In this document: one piece after another, positions 11,443 to 21,654 of the stretch
Numbering within the stretch: position 1 is the stretch's first letter
Layout of the letters: every line of letters starts with the position of its first letter
From: Pigoraptor vietnamica
Lineage: Eukaryota; Opisthokonta; Filasterea
Assembly (NCBI GenBank): GCA_943704525.1
Contig: CALSCQ010000429.1
Coordinates: 1-30,565 of the forward strand
DNA length: 30,565 bases
Direction of reading: 5' to 3'
Notes under the pieces: model-generated
The model's database searches: none
The model's input: only the letters and a program-made list of their open reading frames with translations
Told to the model about the DNA's origin: nothing
Made by a program: the position numbers and the translations under genes

Positions 11443-13575
11443 ATGGAGAACGCTCGCACGACTGGCGCCGAAACGGCCGCCGCGAACGCAAGGTGCGTGC
11501 ACGTGGCATGGTCCGGAATGGGCAGAACCGTAATTGCCTCTGCGTGGAGTCGGTGTCATCATGCAAATAGAGACATATCATCTGTGGGCTCACTGTGTCC
11601 CCAACGCCGTCGCAGTCGTTCGCCGGAGGTTCTTCAAGAGCTTGTGACACGTCTCAAATCGCTGGGGCTCACGAACACCCTCGAGGCCCTCAGAAAAGAG
11701 GTGCGCTTGTCGAGAGTGCTCACTGCCATCGCCCCCTGTGCATTGTTTACATTGATTCCGCTGGCGCCGTGCGGCTGTGCTCCTGTGCGCACACGTGCTT
11801 GCACACGTGTATGTCCGCAGCAGCGCTCGACTGCTGCGACTGCAGCTCCCATTGCATTTCAGCCTATGACTGTTCTCACACAAACTGCGTCGCAGTGGGG
11901 CGGCGACGATGCGACCGAGCGTCCCGAGGGTGACGGCAGCACAGGCGCCACGCCTATCCTCTCCCCTGCGCGCGAAGAACACGTGCGCCCGTGCTTCGAT
12001 GTCGAGCCCATTTCTGCCGAGGAACTCGCGCAGCTCCTCGCGCGCCGCCAGCCCCTCCGGCGCTCGTCGTCGGTGGGCCTTCCGCCGCCCGTCGCCGTGG
12101 CGAAGGGTGCAGTTGGGGCGGCGCGTCGCAACAGCGGCGACCGCTTTCCCTCGCTCACGCGCGGTCGCAGCATGTCGCTGACGGGTGCGCAGTTTGAGGC
12201 CATACAAGAGCTCGACCGCAGCGCAGGGTCGGCCAAATTGCGCGAGGACCGCGACGGCGTGCAGGGAGCGTCTGGGTCGTCGCTGGTGCACCACCGCGGC
12301 AGCCTGTCGCGCAGTTCGTTCAGCCTGGCGGAGCAGTCGTCGCTGTTGCGCGCCGTGGGTGAGGCGGGCGCTGTCACCGGCTCTCTGCGCCAGCTCGAGG
12401 GCGTGCCGATTGGACGCGCCCCGAGCCTCCGCAGCGTCCTTACCGACGCAGACTTTGACAGCTTCATGCTGCGTGTCGTGTGCGACCGCGACCACACGAT
12501 TGCCGAGCGCCAGGCCTGCGGCGGGGACTTCCCTGTCGTGCCCAACGACGTGATTGTCGGTCGGTACCGCGTCGTGGGCCTCATCGCGAGCTCTGTGTTT
12601 GGCCACGCGGTGCACTGCATCGACATGGTGAGCGGGTCGGCCGTGTGCGTCAAGATCATGCGCCGCGAGCGCGGGTACCTCGAACAGGGTCTGGACGAGA
12701 TCCGCCTCCTCCGCGCCGTGTCCGCGGACGGGGACGGGGACGAGGCCGGCATTCTGCGCTTCATCGACGCCTTCTACCACCGGGAGCAGCTGTTCATCGT
12801 CACGGAGCTGCTACGCGACAGCCTTCTCGACCACGCGCGCGCCGTTCGCAAGGCGCAGGCGGCGCCGTATTTCACGCTCACGCGCCTACGCTCGATCGCG
12901 CAGCAGCTGCTTCGCGCGCTCGCCCACGTGCACCGCTGCGGGATTGTGCACGCGGACGTCAAGCCGGAGAATGTCGTGTTCAAGAGCCGTTCCGAGTGCT
13001 CGGTGAAGCTGATCGACTTTGGGTCCGGCTTCTTCGCCGGCGACTCGCACCACACGTACGTGCAGTCGCGCCCGTACCGCGCCCCGGAGGTCGTCCTCGG
13101 TTGCCCCCTCACGCCGAAGATCGATGTGTGGTCGGTGGGATGCGTCCTCGCGGAGCTCTACGCGGGATTTGTGCTGTTCCCCAGCAGTTCGATCGCAACC
13201 ATGCTCGCGCGCATCGAGTCTGTGCTTGGGCCGCTGCCGCTGTCGCTTCTCGCCGAGGGCGTCAATGCGCACAAGTACTACGTGCGACGCACCGTCACCG
13301 GTGACGCCGAGAACACCACGCCGACGCAGTCGCAGCAGCCGGTCGCGAACGAGGCGCCCGGCATGTTTGCGATCTACGAGCGCAAGAGCAACGGCCCTCC
13401 CGTGATTCTTCGCCCCATTCCCGTGTCCCTCAACGCGGTGCTGTCGTGCGGTCCCGCGCCTGAGCAGGGCGAGAGCGTGGACGGCTTTGTGCAGTTTGTG
13501 CGGTGCCTTCTCACGCCGGACCCTGTCGACCGACCGTCCGCCGCCGAGGCACTCGGGCACCCCTGGCTCTCGTGA
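11443..13575 (+). CDS. DYRK-family (CMGC) protein kinase, plant-type, with LisH-like N-terminus
   Basis: The frame is open from 11443, but two in-frame introns are likely: 11493-11615 and 11701-11820 (both gtgcg...cgcag). Removing them gives 629 residues and joins SPEVLQELVTRLKSLGLTNT to LEALRKE, a LisH-like helix pair as found in plant DYRKP proteins. A disordered Ser/Arg-rich stretch of about 240 residues follows. The kinase domain runs from about 294: degenerate glycine loop (GLIASSVFGHAV), K323 in CVKIM, LDEIRLLR, HADVKPENVVF (catalytic D424; HCD in most DYRKs), IDFGSGFF (D444), TYVQSRPYRAPEVVLG with Y458, and the C-terminal RPSAAEALGHPWLS. The VCVKI..LDEI spacing, the weak glycine loop and SHKY/AHKYY-type region resemble plant DYRKP more than DYRK1/2 or YAK1. 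Probable role: growth or stress signalling, inferred from family. Confidence 0.92.
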   Translation: MENARTTGAETAAANARCVHVAWSGMGRTVIASAWSRCHHANRDISSVGSLCPQRRRSRSPEVLQELVTRLKSLGLTNTLEALRKEVRLSRVLTAIAPCALFTLIPLAPCGCAPVRTRACTRVCPQQRSTAATAAPIAFQPMTVLTQTASQWGGDDATERPEGDGSTGATPILSPAREEHVRPCFDVEPISAEELAQLLARRQPLRRSSSVGLPPPVAVAKGAVGAARRNSGDRFPSLTRGRSMSLTGAQFEAIQELDRSAGSAKLREDRDGVQGASGSSLVHHRGSLSRSSFSLAEQSSLLRAVGEAGAVTGSLRQLEGVPIGRAPSLRSVLTDADFDSFMLRVVCDRDHTIAERQACGGDFPVVPNDVIVGRYRVVGLIASSVFGHAVHCIDMVSGSAVCVKIMRRERGYLEQGLDEIRLLRAVSADGDGDEAGILRFIDAFYHREQLFIVTELLRDSLLDHARAVRKAQAAPYFTLTRLRSIAQQLLRALAHVHRCGIVHADVKPENVVFKSRSECSVKLIDFGSGFFAGDSHHTYVQSRPYRAPEVVLGCPLTPKIDVWSVGCVLAELYAGFVLFPSSSIATMLARIESVLGPLPLSLLAEGVNAHKYYVRRTVTGDAENTTPTQSQQPVANEAPGMFAIYERKSNGPPVILRPIPVSLNAVLSCGPAPEQGESVDGFVQFVRCLLTPDPVDRPSAAEALGHPWLS

Positions 13576-13800
13576 TGGGTCGGACCTTCGTGCGATCGTC
13601 CGACTGCCCCTGGTCGCATTGGTTATTAATGCCATCGGATTCGTTTTGCTTCGTTTCGCTAACCTTTTCGATCGCCGCCCCCTTGGGCGACGTGCAATGC
13701 GCATGCGTCGTCGTTGAACTTTTTGCGCGCTGTTTCGTGCGTTTGCTTTCTGTTCCTTCCCGTCGCGTGCCCTTCCCCTCATTCCCTCTTCGGGTTTTGC

Positions 13801-13890
13801 GCGACTGCCCATTTCTCTTCAGAGAAATTCGCGACTGCCCTTTCCTTTCCTGGGGAATGCGCGACTGCCCACGCAGAGAGAGCCTGCTCA
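13801..13890 (+). repeat. Three 30-bp tandem units between convergent genes
   Basis: GCGACTGCCC recurs at exactly 13801, 13831 and 13861. The 20 bp after each differ; the first forms a perfect hairpin ATTTCTCT-TC-AGAGAAAT (13811-13828), and the second a weaker TTCC/GGAA stem. The array lies in the 412 bp between the DYRK stop (13575) and the paxillin stop (13988), where both transcripts must end. The rest of this interval is T/C-rich with no gene. Confidence 0.75.
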
Positions 13891-13987
13891 GGAGACGCTG
13901 GCGCTTCATTTTGCGGACGGCAAGGCGCGCGCGCGCGACGTAATACATTTTTTGCGTTATTTTTTCGACGTGTCCCCGCTGCAGTGC

Positions 13988-14220
13988 TCAGCCGTAGATC
14001 TTGACGTGGCAGGGGTTGCAGTAGGGCTTGCCCTTGTCCTCCTTGAACGAGCTCTTCTGCAGCGGCTTCATGCAGTAGGCGCACACAAAGTGCTCGGGAT
14101 GGAACTTCTTGTTGAGCGCAGTCACGCACCGCCCGACGATCGGCTTCTGGCAGCTCGCACACAGCGAACCCTGCGCAATAATCCTCCGTTAGCAAAGACA
14201 GATCATAACGCGCACACACG

Positions 14221-14306
<86 letters not shown>

Positions 14307-16111
14307 CACACCTCCGCCAACCCCAACCACAAACAAAACGCCGACGCCTAGAGCACGCGGGACGCACACACCTTTTGCGCGTGGAAGTGGACCTCGCAGT
14401 AGGGCCGACCCTCGTGCTCGAAGAAAGAGCTGTTGTCGAATGGCTTGCCGCAGTCCTGCAGGTTGCACGCCACGTCAGCATAAAGGAGTCATCGCACGTT
14501 ACGCCGCAGTTACGCAAGAGAGACCCACGCTGCAGGCGAAGCACGACGGGTGCCAGAGGTAGCCGAGGGCCTGGAGGGACTCGGCCATGATGGGCTTGTC
14601 GCAACCGCCGCACTTGGGCGCAAACATGTTGAAGTAGTCCTCCTGCAGTCATGCGCGTGAGCAAAAGACAGCGCAACAGGCGCCATGTCCACCGAACCAC
14701 ATACAACAGCCCGCACACATGGGGCGCACATGCAATAGCGTGCCCCCAAGCGGAGCAGGGCCGCGCGCACCTCACAGTAGGCCTTGCCGTCCTTCTCCAT
14801 GAACGCGCCGTTCTCAAAGCTCTTTCCGCACTGCGAGCAGAAAAAGTGGTCCGAGTGCCATGTGCGCTCGAGGGCCGTGATGCAGCGCTGTGGGCGGCGG
14901 GATGTTTGGGTCAATCGCCGCACATGACAACGACTGAACAGCCGATCCTTCCCTTCCCCCCTTCCCCTCCCCTGTTCCCCGCATATTACCATCAAAAGCC
15001 ACACAGTGCAGCCCCCCCTAACCCAAGTCTACTCACATCGAGAATGGGGCCGTTGCAGTATGCGCATCGCGGACTGAAGAGCTCGTGGAAGTCCTTCTCG
15101 CAGTACGGCGAACCGTCCTTTTCGAAAAACGTGGTCGACCCCAGCGGCTTACGGCACTGGAAGCACACAAAGTGCTCCGGATGCCACGAGCGACCCAGCG
15201 CCGACATGACGGGGCCTACAATCGGTTTGCGGCAAGCAGCACAGTCGCCCTTGCGCCCGGTGTCCACGCCCATCGTATCCATCTCGCTTTGAAGATTGTC
15301 CAAAATCGCATCGAGATTGCCCTTCCGCGCACCACCAGCCGCAGGCGCCGGCGCCGGCGCGGAGGCCTGAGGGAGATGCGTGGGCGCAGAGACGGCGGCG
15401 GCGGGCGCCACCTTCAGCGAGGCCATCATTGCGTCGAGATCATTGACAGCGGCCGCGGGCTTGGCCTGTGCCGGGGGTGCCTTTGCGCCGCTCTGAAGCT
15501 CCGCGAGCAGGTCATCGACCGAGGCACGCGGCGGGGGTTCTGTCCTTGTGGCTGCAGCGCAAGAGTGCGGTGTGTGTGTGTGGGGGGGGGGGTGGGTGTG
15601 GTGAGCCGGGGTACCTACATGAGCTCGCAAATTCGGCACCCACAGAAAAAAGCACACAAGCACTCAGATTGCCGCTCACAGCAACGCACCCTGCTGAGGT
15701 TTGAATGACTGGAGGTCCGCAAGCAGATCGTCCACCGAGGCCTTCGCGGGCGTGGGCGCGACCATGGGCGTAACAACCGCCGTCGACTTCTTCGGCGCAC
15801 TGAGGTCGGCCATCAAGCTGTCCAGCTCAGAGAACGCGCCCGCCTTCGCCGAAGGAGCGGGTGCTGCGGCGGCGGGCGCTGCGGCGGCCGCGGCGGGGGC
15901 GGGCTTGGACCCCTGAAGGTCCTTGAGGAGGGCATCTGGCGAAGGGCATGGGGTAAGGGAGAGCCCATGCACGCGCGCACGTGGTGCTCGAGTGGACACG
16001 CACTCTGCGGCCCGCATGCAACTCTCTCTCTCTCTCTCCGCAATTCACGCAACCCCTCAACCACAGTACAATTTGCGGGTCCATCAACTGCGACCCACCT
16101 AGTTCGTCCAT
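13988..16111 (-). CDS. PXN: Paxillin: LD motifs plus four LIM domains
   Basis: Seven exons (minus): 16111-16099, 15935-15690, 15551-15037, 14887-14771, 14642-14529, 14455-14372, 14170-13988; all in phase, 423 residues. The 13-nt first exon joins exon 2 to give [12 protein letters not shown], an LD1 motif at the very N-terminus as in animal paxillin. Further LD-like motifs: [37 protein letters not shown] and LDAILDNLQ, separated by A/P-rich linkers (residues about 1-185). LIM1-LIM4 run from about residue 190 to the end, each with C-x2-C...H-x2-C...C-x2-C...C-x2-C/D/H ligands; they begin at CAACRKP, CAYCNGP, CGGCDKP and CASCQKP. Known role: focal-adhesion scaffold; LD motifs bind FAK/vinculin-type helical bundles, LIM domains target adhesions. 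The near-identical ASVDDLLA(D/E)LQS pair suggests a recent internal duplication. The upstream promoter is shared with the MFSD8 gene. Confidence 0.96.
14212..14312. repeat. Long (CA)n microsatellite in paxillin intron 6 (TG on the sense strand)
   Basis: About 100 bp, nearly perfect dinucleotide repeat, with CG interruptions only at the ends. It fills half of the intron between exons 6 and 7. Confidence 0.95.
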
Positions 16112-16775
16112 GGTTAAGTATACGGGGCCTCTTGCGTCCGCACACGCACGCCGCACACGCAGTACACGCACACGCAACACACACGCAGGCAGCAGACAAC
16201 ACTCAGCCTTCAAACTCCGTCTTCTGCGCGCGGAACGCGAGTTCTATTTTGGCTTGCTACGTGGACGGAGTCTCTGTATTGTGTTTGTGTTTCGTTCCCA
16301 GCTGCAGTACCGGCAATCCGCGTTTATCCGGACTTTACTCTGGTGCAAATTTCGCACCGAGATCTCGGTCATTTTCCGCCCATTAAGTCATCGCCGAGAT
16401 CTCGCTTAGCGTTTTGGGTGGCTGCGGGATCACATGACTCGCCGGGCTTGAGCCACGAGATTTATAGGGAGCGGAACATTGCGTTGCTGAGAAGGCAAAA
16501 CAACGGCAAACTGTACGCACGTCGCCCCTTTGACCCCCTATTGAGCTCGTGCTGAAGCCCTGTTGCGCAGCCAAAGGCTCGTGTTGCGGGCAACGACAAG
16601 CGCCGCACGGGCAACTGGCCCGCGATGGCCCCGGAGAATGGCCGCGTGGGTATCTGAATCAGATTGCGAACTGGCATAGTGGCCCTTGTCCTGTCTTCCG
16701 ATCTAACAGGGTTCTGCGCAGGCGAGCGGGTCTGAGGTGGCAGGGGCGGACCGCGAAGTGCGCGTGACGGCGTCA
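16112..16775. promoter_or_regulatory. Divergent promoter region, paxillin (-) / MFSD8 (+), with paired palindromes
   Basis: About 660 bp. Two copies of the palindrome CGAGATCTCG lie 37 bp apart (16358-16367 and 16395-16404); the first extends to ACCGAGATCTCGGT (16356-16369). A TCACATGA E-box/M-box-like site is at 16430-16437 and a TATA-like TTTATAGG at 16460-16467, oriented towards the transporter. A CA/CGCA tract (16141-16190) and a TC run (16021-16042) lie near or inside paxillin's first intron and 5' end. Regulatory roles are inferred. Confidence 0.5.
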
Positions 16776-18954
16776 ATGAACGCGGATGAGGACGACTTTT
16801 CGCACTCTGTTGGCGCGAAAATGCCCGCGGGAGAGGAGGAAGAGTCCAAGGCGCTGCTGGAGGGGCACGAGTGGGTTGTGGCGTTTGGTAGCGTCGCGTG
16901 CCTTTTTTGGTCACGCGGGTGTGAACGTGTACTGAATTGGAGTGAGGTGGCAGGGGCGCGGAGACCAGTGACAACTACCGGAAGCGGTGGAACTCGATTC
17001 GCATCATGTACCTCACGACGTTCCTCACAAGCATCGCCTTCTCCATTCTCATGACGAGCCTGTGGCCGTTCCTCGAGAAGGTGGTGATTCCCCCCCACTT
17101 GTGTTGTGTTTGCTTACCCTCTACCCTCGACCTGGCCACCGCTGTATGATCAATGCCGTGCGAGCGTGCGACTCACCTCCACGTGCCCTGTCTTGCAGCT
17201 TGGCGGCACCGAGTCGTTTTTGGGCATGGTCGTGGGCGCTTACAGCCTCGGGCAGACGATCGGGTCGCCCATTTTTGGCTACTGGTGCCAGCGACGCCCA
17301 TACAGGGAGCCCCTCGTCATTTCGACGCTCATTAACGGCCTTGGGAATGTCATGTACTGCTTCTCCAATTGGCCCGCGGACAACAAGGACTGGTTCCTGC
17401 TCGTCGCGCGGTTCATCGTGGGCTTCAGCGGCGGTGGGTCCCCTTCCCTCCACTAGCCCCTTCTCGCACCTTCCGCTCTCTGCATCTCCTATAGCCTGTG
17501 TTCTGTGTGGGTCCTCCCTTCCTTCAGCCCCTTCTCACTCCTTCCCGCTGTTACACAACTCCTTTCATCCGCGTGTGTACTCAATTCCCATTCGTTACGC
17601 AACCGGCAGGAAATGTCGCCGTGAGCCGCGCGTACATTTCCGGCGCAACGACCGTCGGCGAGCGCACTCACGCGATGGCGATGGTCAGCGCCTGCCAGGC
17701 CACCGGCTTTATCGTGGGCCCGCTCTTTGGCGCCGCCTTCTCTGCCCTCCATCCGGGGCTGCAGTACCGTTACTTTGAGCTGGATTGCTACACTGCACCG
17801 GCATACCTCAGCGCAGCGCTGGCAGTCGTGCAGCTTGTGCTTATCCTCGTCTATTTCCACGAGTATCAAATGGACGACGACGGCGCGCCCGTCACCGATC
17901 GCCTCGCAAAGGTGCGCCGCGGAAGCAAGGCGAGCGCGAACGGCAGCGGAAGTGCGGCGGCTGCGGCGAACGGCGAGGATGACAAGGACGACGACGATGC
18001 GCCGCTGCTGAATGACGCCGAGGAAGGCGGTGCCGGAGACGGTGGGTTGGGCGATTGGGTGCGCGCTTGTGTCGGTGTGCGTGCAAATGTGCACCTGGTG
18101 CGCAATTCAATTGCTGACACGGCTCCTTCAATTGACAGGCATCGCGGAAAAGGCGTTCCAGCTGGACTACTGGGCGTGCGCCGGGTGCATCGCGATGTTC
18201 TTCATGGTCATCTTTGTGTTTGCCCTCTACGAAACGTGGGTACCCGTGCAGCCTCGCAAATGCAAACACGGACGCACTCGTTCACGCGGCGCACGCATGA
18301 GCACGTGTACACGCACACGCCCTTGCGCTGCTTCTCGGCCAACACGTTTCACGTCCTGTTTTCAGCATCGGGACGCCCCTCGCGATGAAGGAGTATGGGT
18401 GGTCCGACACCAAGGCCGACTTCTACATGGGTGTGACGTTTGGCGTCGCGGGCGCCATTTCGGTCGTCGTGTTCCTCGCCATTCGCCCACTCACCGAGCG
18501 CTACGGCGAGCAGCAGCTGTTCACGGCGGGCCTCGTGCTCATCTTTATCGGCTTTCTCATTTATCTCCCGTGGGGTCCGCCCTCTTACACCAAGTGCGAC
18601 CTGCGTTGGTGCGCGTCGACCCCCAAGCTCCCCATCTACCAGTTTTTCGTCGGTTGCTTCTTCGTCGCCGTCGGTTATCCCGCGTGCACGGTGCTCGTCT
18701 ACATCATGTATTCGAAGATTGTTGGGCCAGGGCCACAGGGCACCTCAATGGGCATCATTTCGATGGCGGGAAGCGCCGCGCGCCTCGTCGGCCCCGTGTA
18801 CATCACCAACATTTTCCGCTACGAGGGGCCGCGCGTCGCCTTTGCGTCTGTCGCCGGCATGCTGCTCCTCACTCTCGTTGTCACCGTGTTCAGCTACCGC
18901 CGCCTGCACTACCCGGGCGTGCGGCGCGGCACGCGTTTTGAGCCGCTGCGTTGA
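16776..18954 (+). CDS. MFSD8: Lysosomal major-facilitator transporter, MFSD8/CLN7 family
   Basis: Six exons: 16776-16870, 16954-17080, 17199-17433, 17610-18041, 18139-18235, 18366-18954; phases join, 524 residues (human MFSD8: 518). The order of conserved blocks follows human MFSD8: NYRKRWNSIRIMYLTTFLTS (TM1), SFLGMVVGAYSLGQTIGSPI, EPLVISTLINGLGNVMY, GGNVAVSRAYISGATTVGER, ACQATGFIVGPLFG, DCYTAPAYLSAALAVVQL, FALYETIGTPLAMKEYGW, and NIFRYEGPRVAFASVAGML near the end. Twelve TM helices are expected; a central acidic loop (DDKDDDDAPLL) splits the two halves. An N-terminal acidic dileucine E23-SKA-LL and a second D-DAP-LL fit lysosomal sorting; human MFSD8 also has an N-terminal dileucine. Known role: endolysosomal membrane transporter, mutated in CLN7 Batten disease. 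It converges on the T-protein gene with only 143 bp between stops. Confidence 0.95.
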
Positions 18955-19097
18955 GCGTGCGCCAGTAAAACGTCTTTGAAGCGACTGTATGAGTTTGCAT
19001 GGCATGTTGCATTTATCATGGCTGTAGTGCGACATTTGTAGTTGCTATTCCAGACGCACTCCAATACGTTGCCTTGCGTCGCCTAGACATCGCCCAA

Positions 19098-21253
19098 TCA
19101 TGCCTTCTGGTAGTAGCGCTGGGGAACGAAGGGCATCTTGGCGACGACGGCGTCCTGTCGCTTGCCGCGCACGAGCACTCCGACCTTGGTGCCACGCGCC
19201 GACATGGCCTTTGGCACATAGGCCATCGCAATGTTCTGCTTGAGCGTCGGCGAGGGGGAGCCGCTCGTCACCTTGCCTGCGGGTGGGATGGTGAGACGAC
19301 TCGCAAGACACGGTGACGCAGCAAATGGGCAGAAAACATGCAAGAACAATAGAGGCCAACTCCCAAAATGCCCACCGACAACGGCGCCGGATTCGTCGAC
19401 AACCTCCGCTCCGCCTGCGAGAGTGACCGGATTCGCATCACGTGAGCAAGACGAAGACTGCTGGCGCAGAACAGTTGCACTCAATTCAACTCACCTCGCG
19501 CGGGTGCACCGGAGACGACGAGGCCCACGCGCAGCCGCGAGGCACCCGTCTTGAGCTGGTCAAGGATGACCTTGTCGCCGATGAAACCGCCCTCCGTGCG
19601 CCGCCGCTTGCCTGCGCAGCCACACTCGGCATTAACAGATGTTCGAGAACGAGAGCTAAAAGTGCGTGTCCACGAAATCGAGAGCCACTGCGCGCACAGA
19701 CTACGAGCCCCGTATGGTGTGTGTGCGCCTGTGTGCGGGATGCGAGCGCGCACATGTGTGTTCGCGCAAACGTACCGATCAGCCATGTGAGCCCCGCCTC
19801 GATGGGCGTGGTCGTGTCGTCAATGTCGTTGCCATAGAGGCACAGCCCAGCCTCCAGGCGCAGCGAGTCACGTGGCCCCAGTCCCGCGAGCTTGACATCC
19901 GGGCGCGACAGCAGCGCCTCTGCAAGCTCCACAGCACGGGCGTGCGGCACCGCAATCTGCGACGTAACCGTCGCATAGGGTCAGTGTGCTCGTCACGCCC
20001 AACGAAGTTCCACAGAGTCGATGTGCAAGGACGCGGAGGCTCCGCTGTCATCCAGCCGTGCCGACACACCTCAAACCCGTCCTCGCCGGTGTACCCGCAG
20101 CGCGTGATGCGGCAGCCCTTAATCCCCGCAACATCGGCGTCGCGACCGTGCATGAACTCCAGGTCCTTCAGCTCAAACGACACGAGGCTCTTCAGCGCAA
20201 TGGCCGCCTTCGGCCCTGCGCAAGAAACCCACTTTGCTTTAGAGACACGCACCACGCACGCGTTGACACGCACAAATAACAGCACAGACAGAATGGCCAA
20301 CGTGCCTTGGAGCGCGAGCAGCGACAGCTTCTCACTGAGCACCTCGAGCTTGACATCGCTGTATTGGCCAAGGTGTTTCTGCGCGACAACAGGGCAGAAC
20401 AGTAAGGGCCATCCTTCCCAAGCTATGGGAAGTGTGCCGTGCATCACTGCCAAAGAAGCGATGAAACGATGCGCGGAACCAAACGCGCACAATAGAAGGA
20501 ACGGGCCCAAGGGGAGACGCACAGCAGTCGCGCACAGTCATGGCACACACCCGCATGTGCGCAAGGTCCTTGTCTGCGCATCCGGCGTTCGACACGACAT
20601 AGTAGTGGTCGCCTGCGTTCGTGATCATGAGGTCGTCGCCGATGCCCCCGCGCTCGTTCGTGAACACGGTCAGCTTGGCCTGGCCGAGGGAGATGCCAGC
20701 GACGTCCGCGACGGTCAGTCGTTCAAGGAACGCCGTGGCGCCCTTGCCGCTCAGCCTGCAAGCCCGGTGTGATTCCAGTTGAACACAATAACAACAACCG
20801 CACACAGCACACACGACACGCACAAACATGAGCGCTGTCCTCCAGAACCTCGAAGCAACCACGCGGTGCACCATCACATACTGTACGTTCGATATCCGCG
20901 TCCGATGCCCCTTCATGCACCAACCTCGTCTGCAGCATGTGGGAGACGTCAAACACAGATGCGTTTTCGCGCGTGTGCGTGTGCGAGGCGATGAGTCCCT
21001 GGTCCTCGTACTGCACGGGCATCGACCACCCGGCAAACGGCACCATCTTGCCGCCATGTGCCACGTGAAAGTCATACAACGCCGTGCGTTGCACCTGCGG
21101 ACAGTGGCTCAGAGGTACTCCATAAAGGCCAACAGCTGCTCGGTGTGAGATTCTGAGATCACCCACCGGGCCGTCCGCCGCAGCCGCGTACCCACGGACG
21201 AGGGCGCCCAGGGGACGGAACGCCGCCCGCTGAGAAGAGAACATGCGCAGCAT
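19098..21253 (-). CDS. AMT: Aminomethyltransferase, glycine cleavage system T-protein (mitochondrial)
   Basis: Nine exons (minus): 21253-21167, 21094-20925, 20755-20551, 20378-20306, 20215-20070, 19956-19776, 19611-19495, 19414-19376, 19276-19098; 398 residues (human AMT 403). The first exon encodes [14 protein letters not shown] and so on, R/S/A-rich with no acids for about 25 residues, a likely mitochondrial presequence. Landmarks: [49 protein letters not shown] (the second D of GGxxDD is the catalytic Asp of GcvT), [80 protein letters not shown] and [13 protein letters not shown]. Reaction: transfers the methylene of the aminomethyl-lipoyl H-protein to tetrahydrofolate, releasing ammonia. 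Intron 4 uses a GC donor. The promoter is shared with SF3A1. Confidence 0.97.
20216..20305 (-). other. GC-AG intron in the T-protein gene
   Basis: The exon ends CTCCAAG|GCACGT and resumes at 20215 with GGCCGAAGG. Only this gives [14 protein letters not shown], collinear with the family's LALQGPxA. The next GT downstream would change frame and destroy the block. Confidence 0.85.
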
Positions 21254-21654
21254 TGCGAAGGAAAATGGCCGAATGCAAAGGGAAATGGCAGCGAGTGGCA
21301 AAGTCACACTTGAACGCCAAACTTCTTCAGCACAACGTAACACTGCGTTACGCTGTCGGTTGGCCAGTAATTTGAAAATCTTTGCACTTTGACGCTTTTT
21401 CAAGTCAGTCGTTCAATCAAACGAACACGGACTGTCACGGGACCATGTGCGCACACTCCACACTGCCGCAAGCAGCTTGCAGACGCTTCCCTTTTGCCGC
21501 CGAGAACGAATGTGTTGAAGCTAAGGGCAAGCGCCGTGGAATTAGTCGCACACACACGCCAGCGCCGCCACAGCCCGCTTGCCATCGTTTCGACTGTTTG
21601 ATATATCGACGCAGCAATCTCTCTCATTCTTGCGCCGCGGAGTAAAGCGACGCC
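21254..21654. promoter_or_regulatory. Divergent promoter region, T-protein (-) / SF3A1 (+)
   Basis: About 400 bp. It holds the inverted repeat CGTAAC-ACTGC-GTTACG (21336-21352) and an AT-rich GATATATC palindrome about 50 bp before the SF3A1 ATG. A pyrimidine-rich CTCTCTCATTCTTG follows the latter. Roles inferred from position. Confidence 0.45.

Noticed and set aside
11590-12780. 396-codon minus frame opposite the DYRK gene
   Set aside because: It is a GC-rich shadow of the plus-strand kinase, rich in R/A/H/V with no domain.
13801-13890. Short CRISPR-like array
   Set aside because: The core is only 10 bp, there are three units, no cas genes, and the genome is eukaryotic with spliceosomal introns.
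14212-14312. Telomere-like or recombination element
   Set aside because: A plain (CA)n microsatellite inside an intron; no telomeric unit.
16462-16974. 170-codon minus frame in the MFSD8 5' region
   Set aside because: P/S/T-rich shadow across the promoter and exon 1 with no domain.
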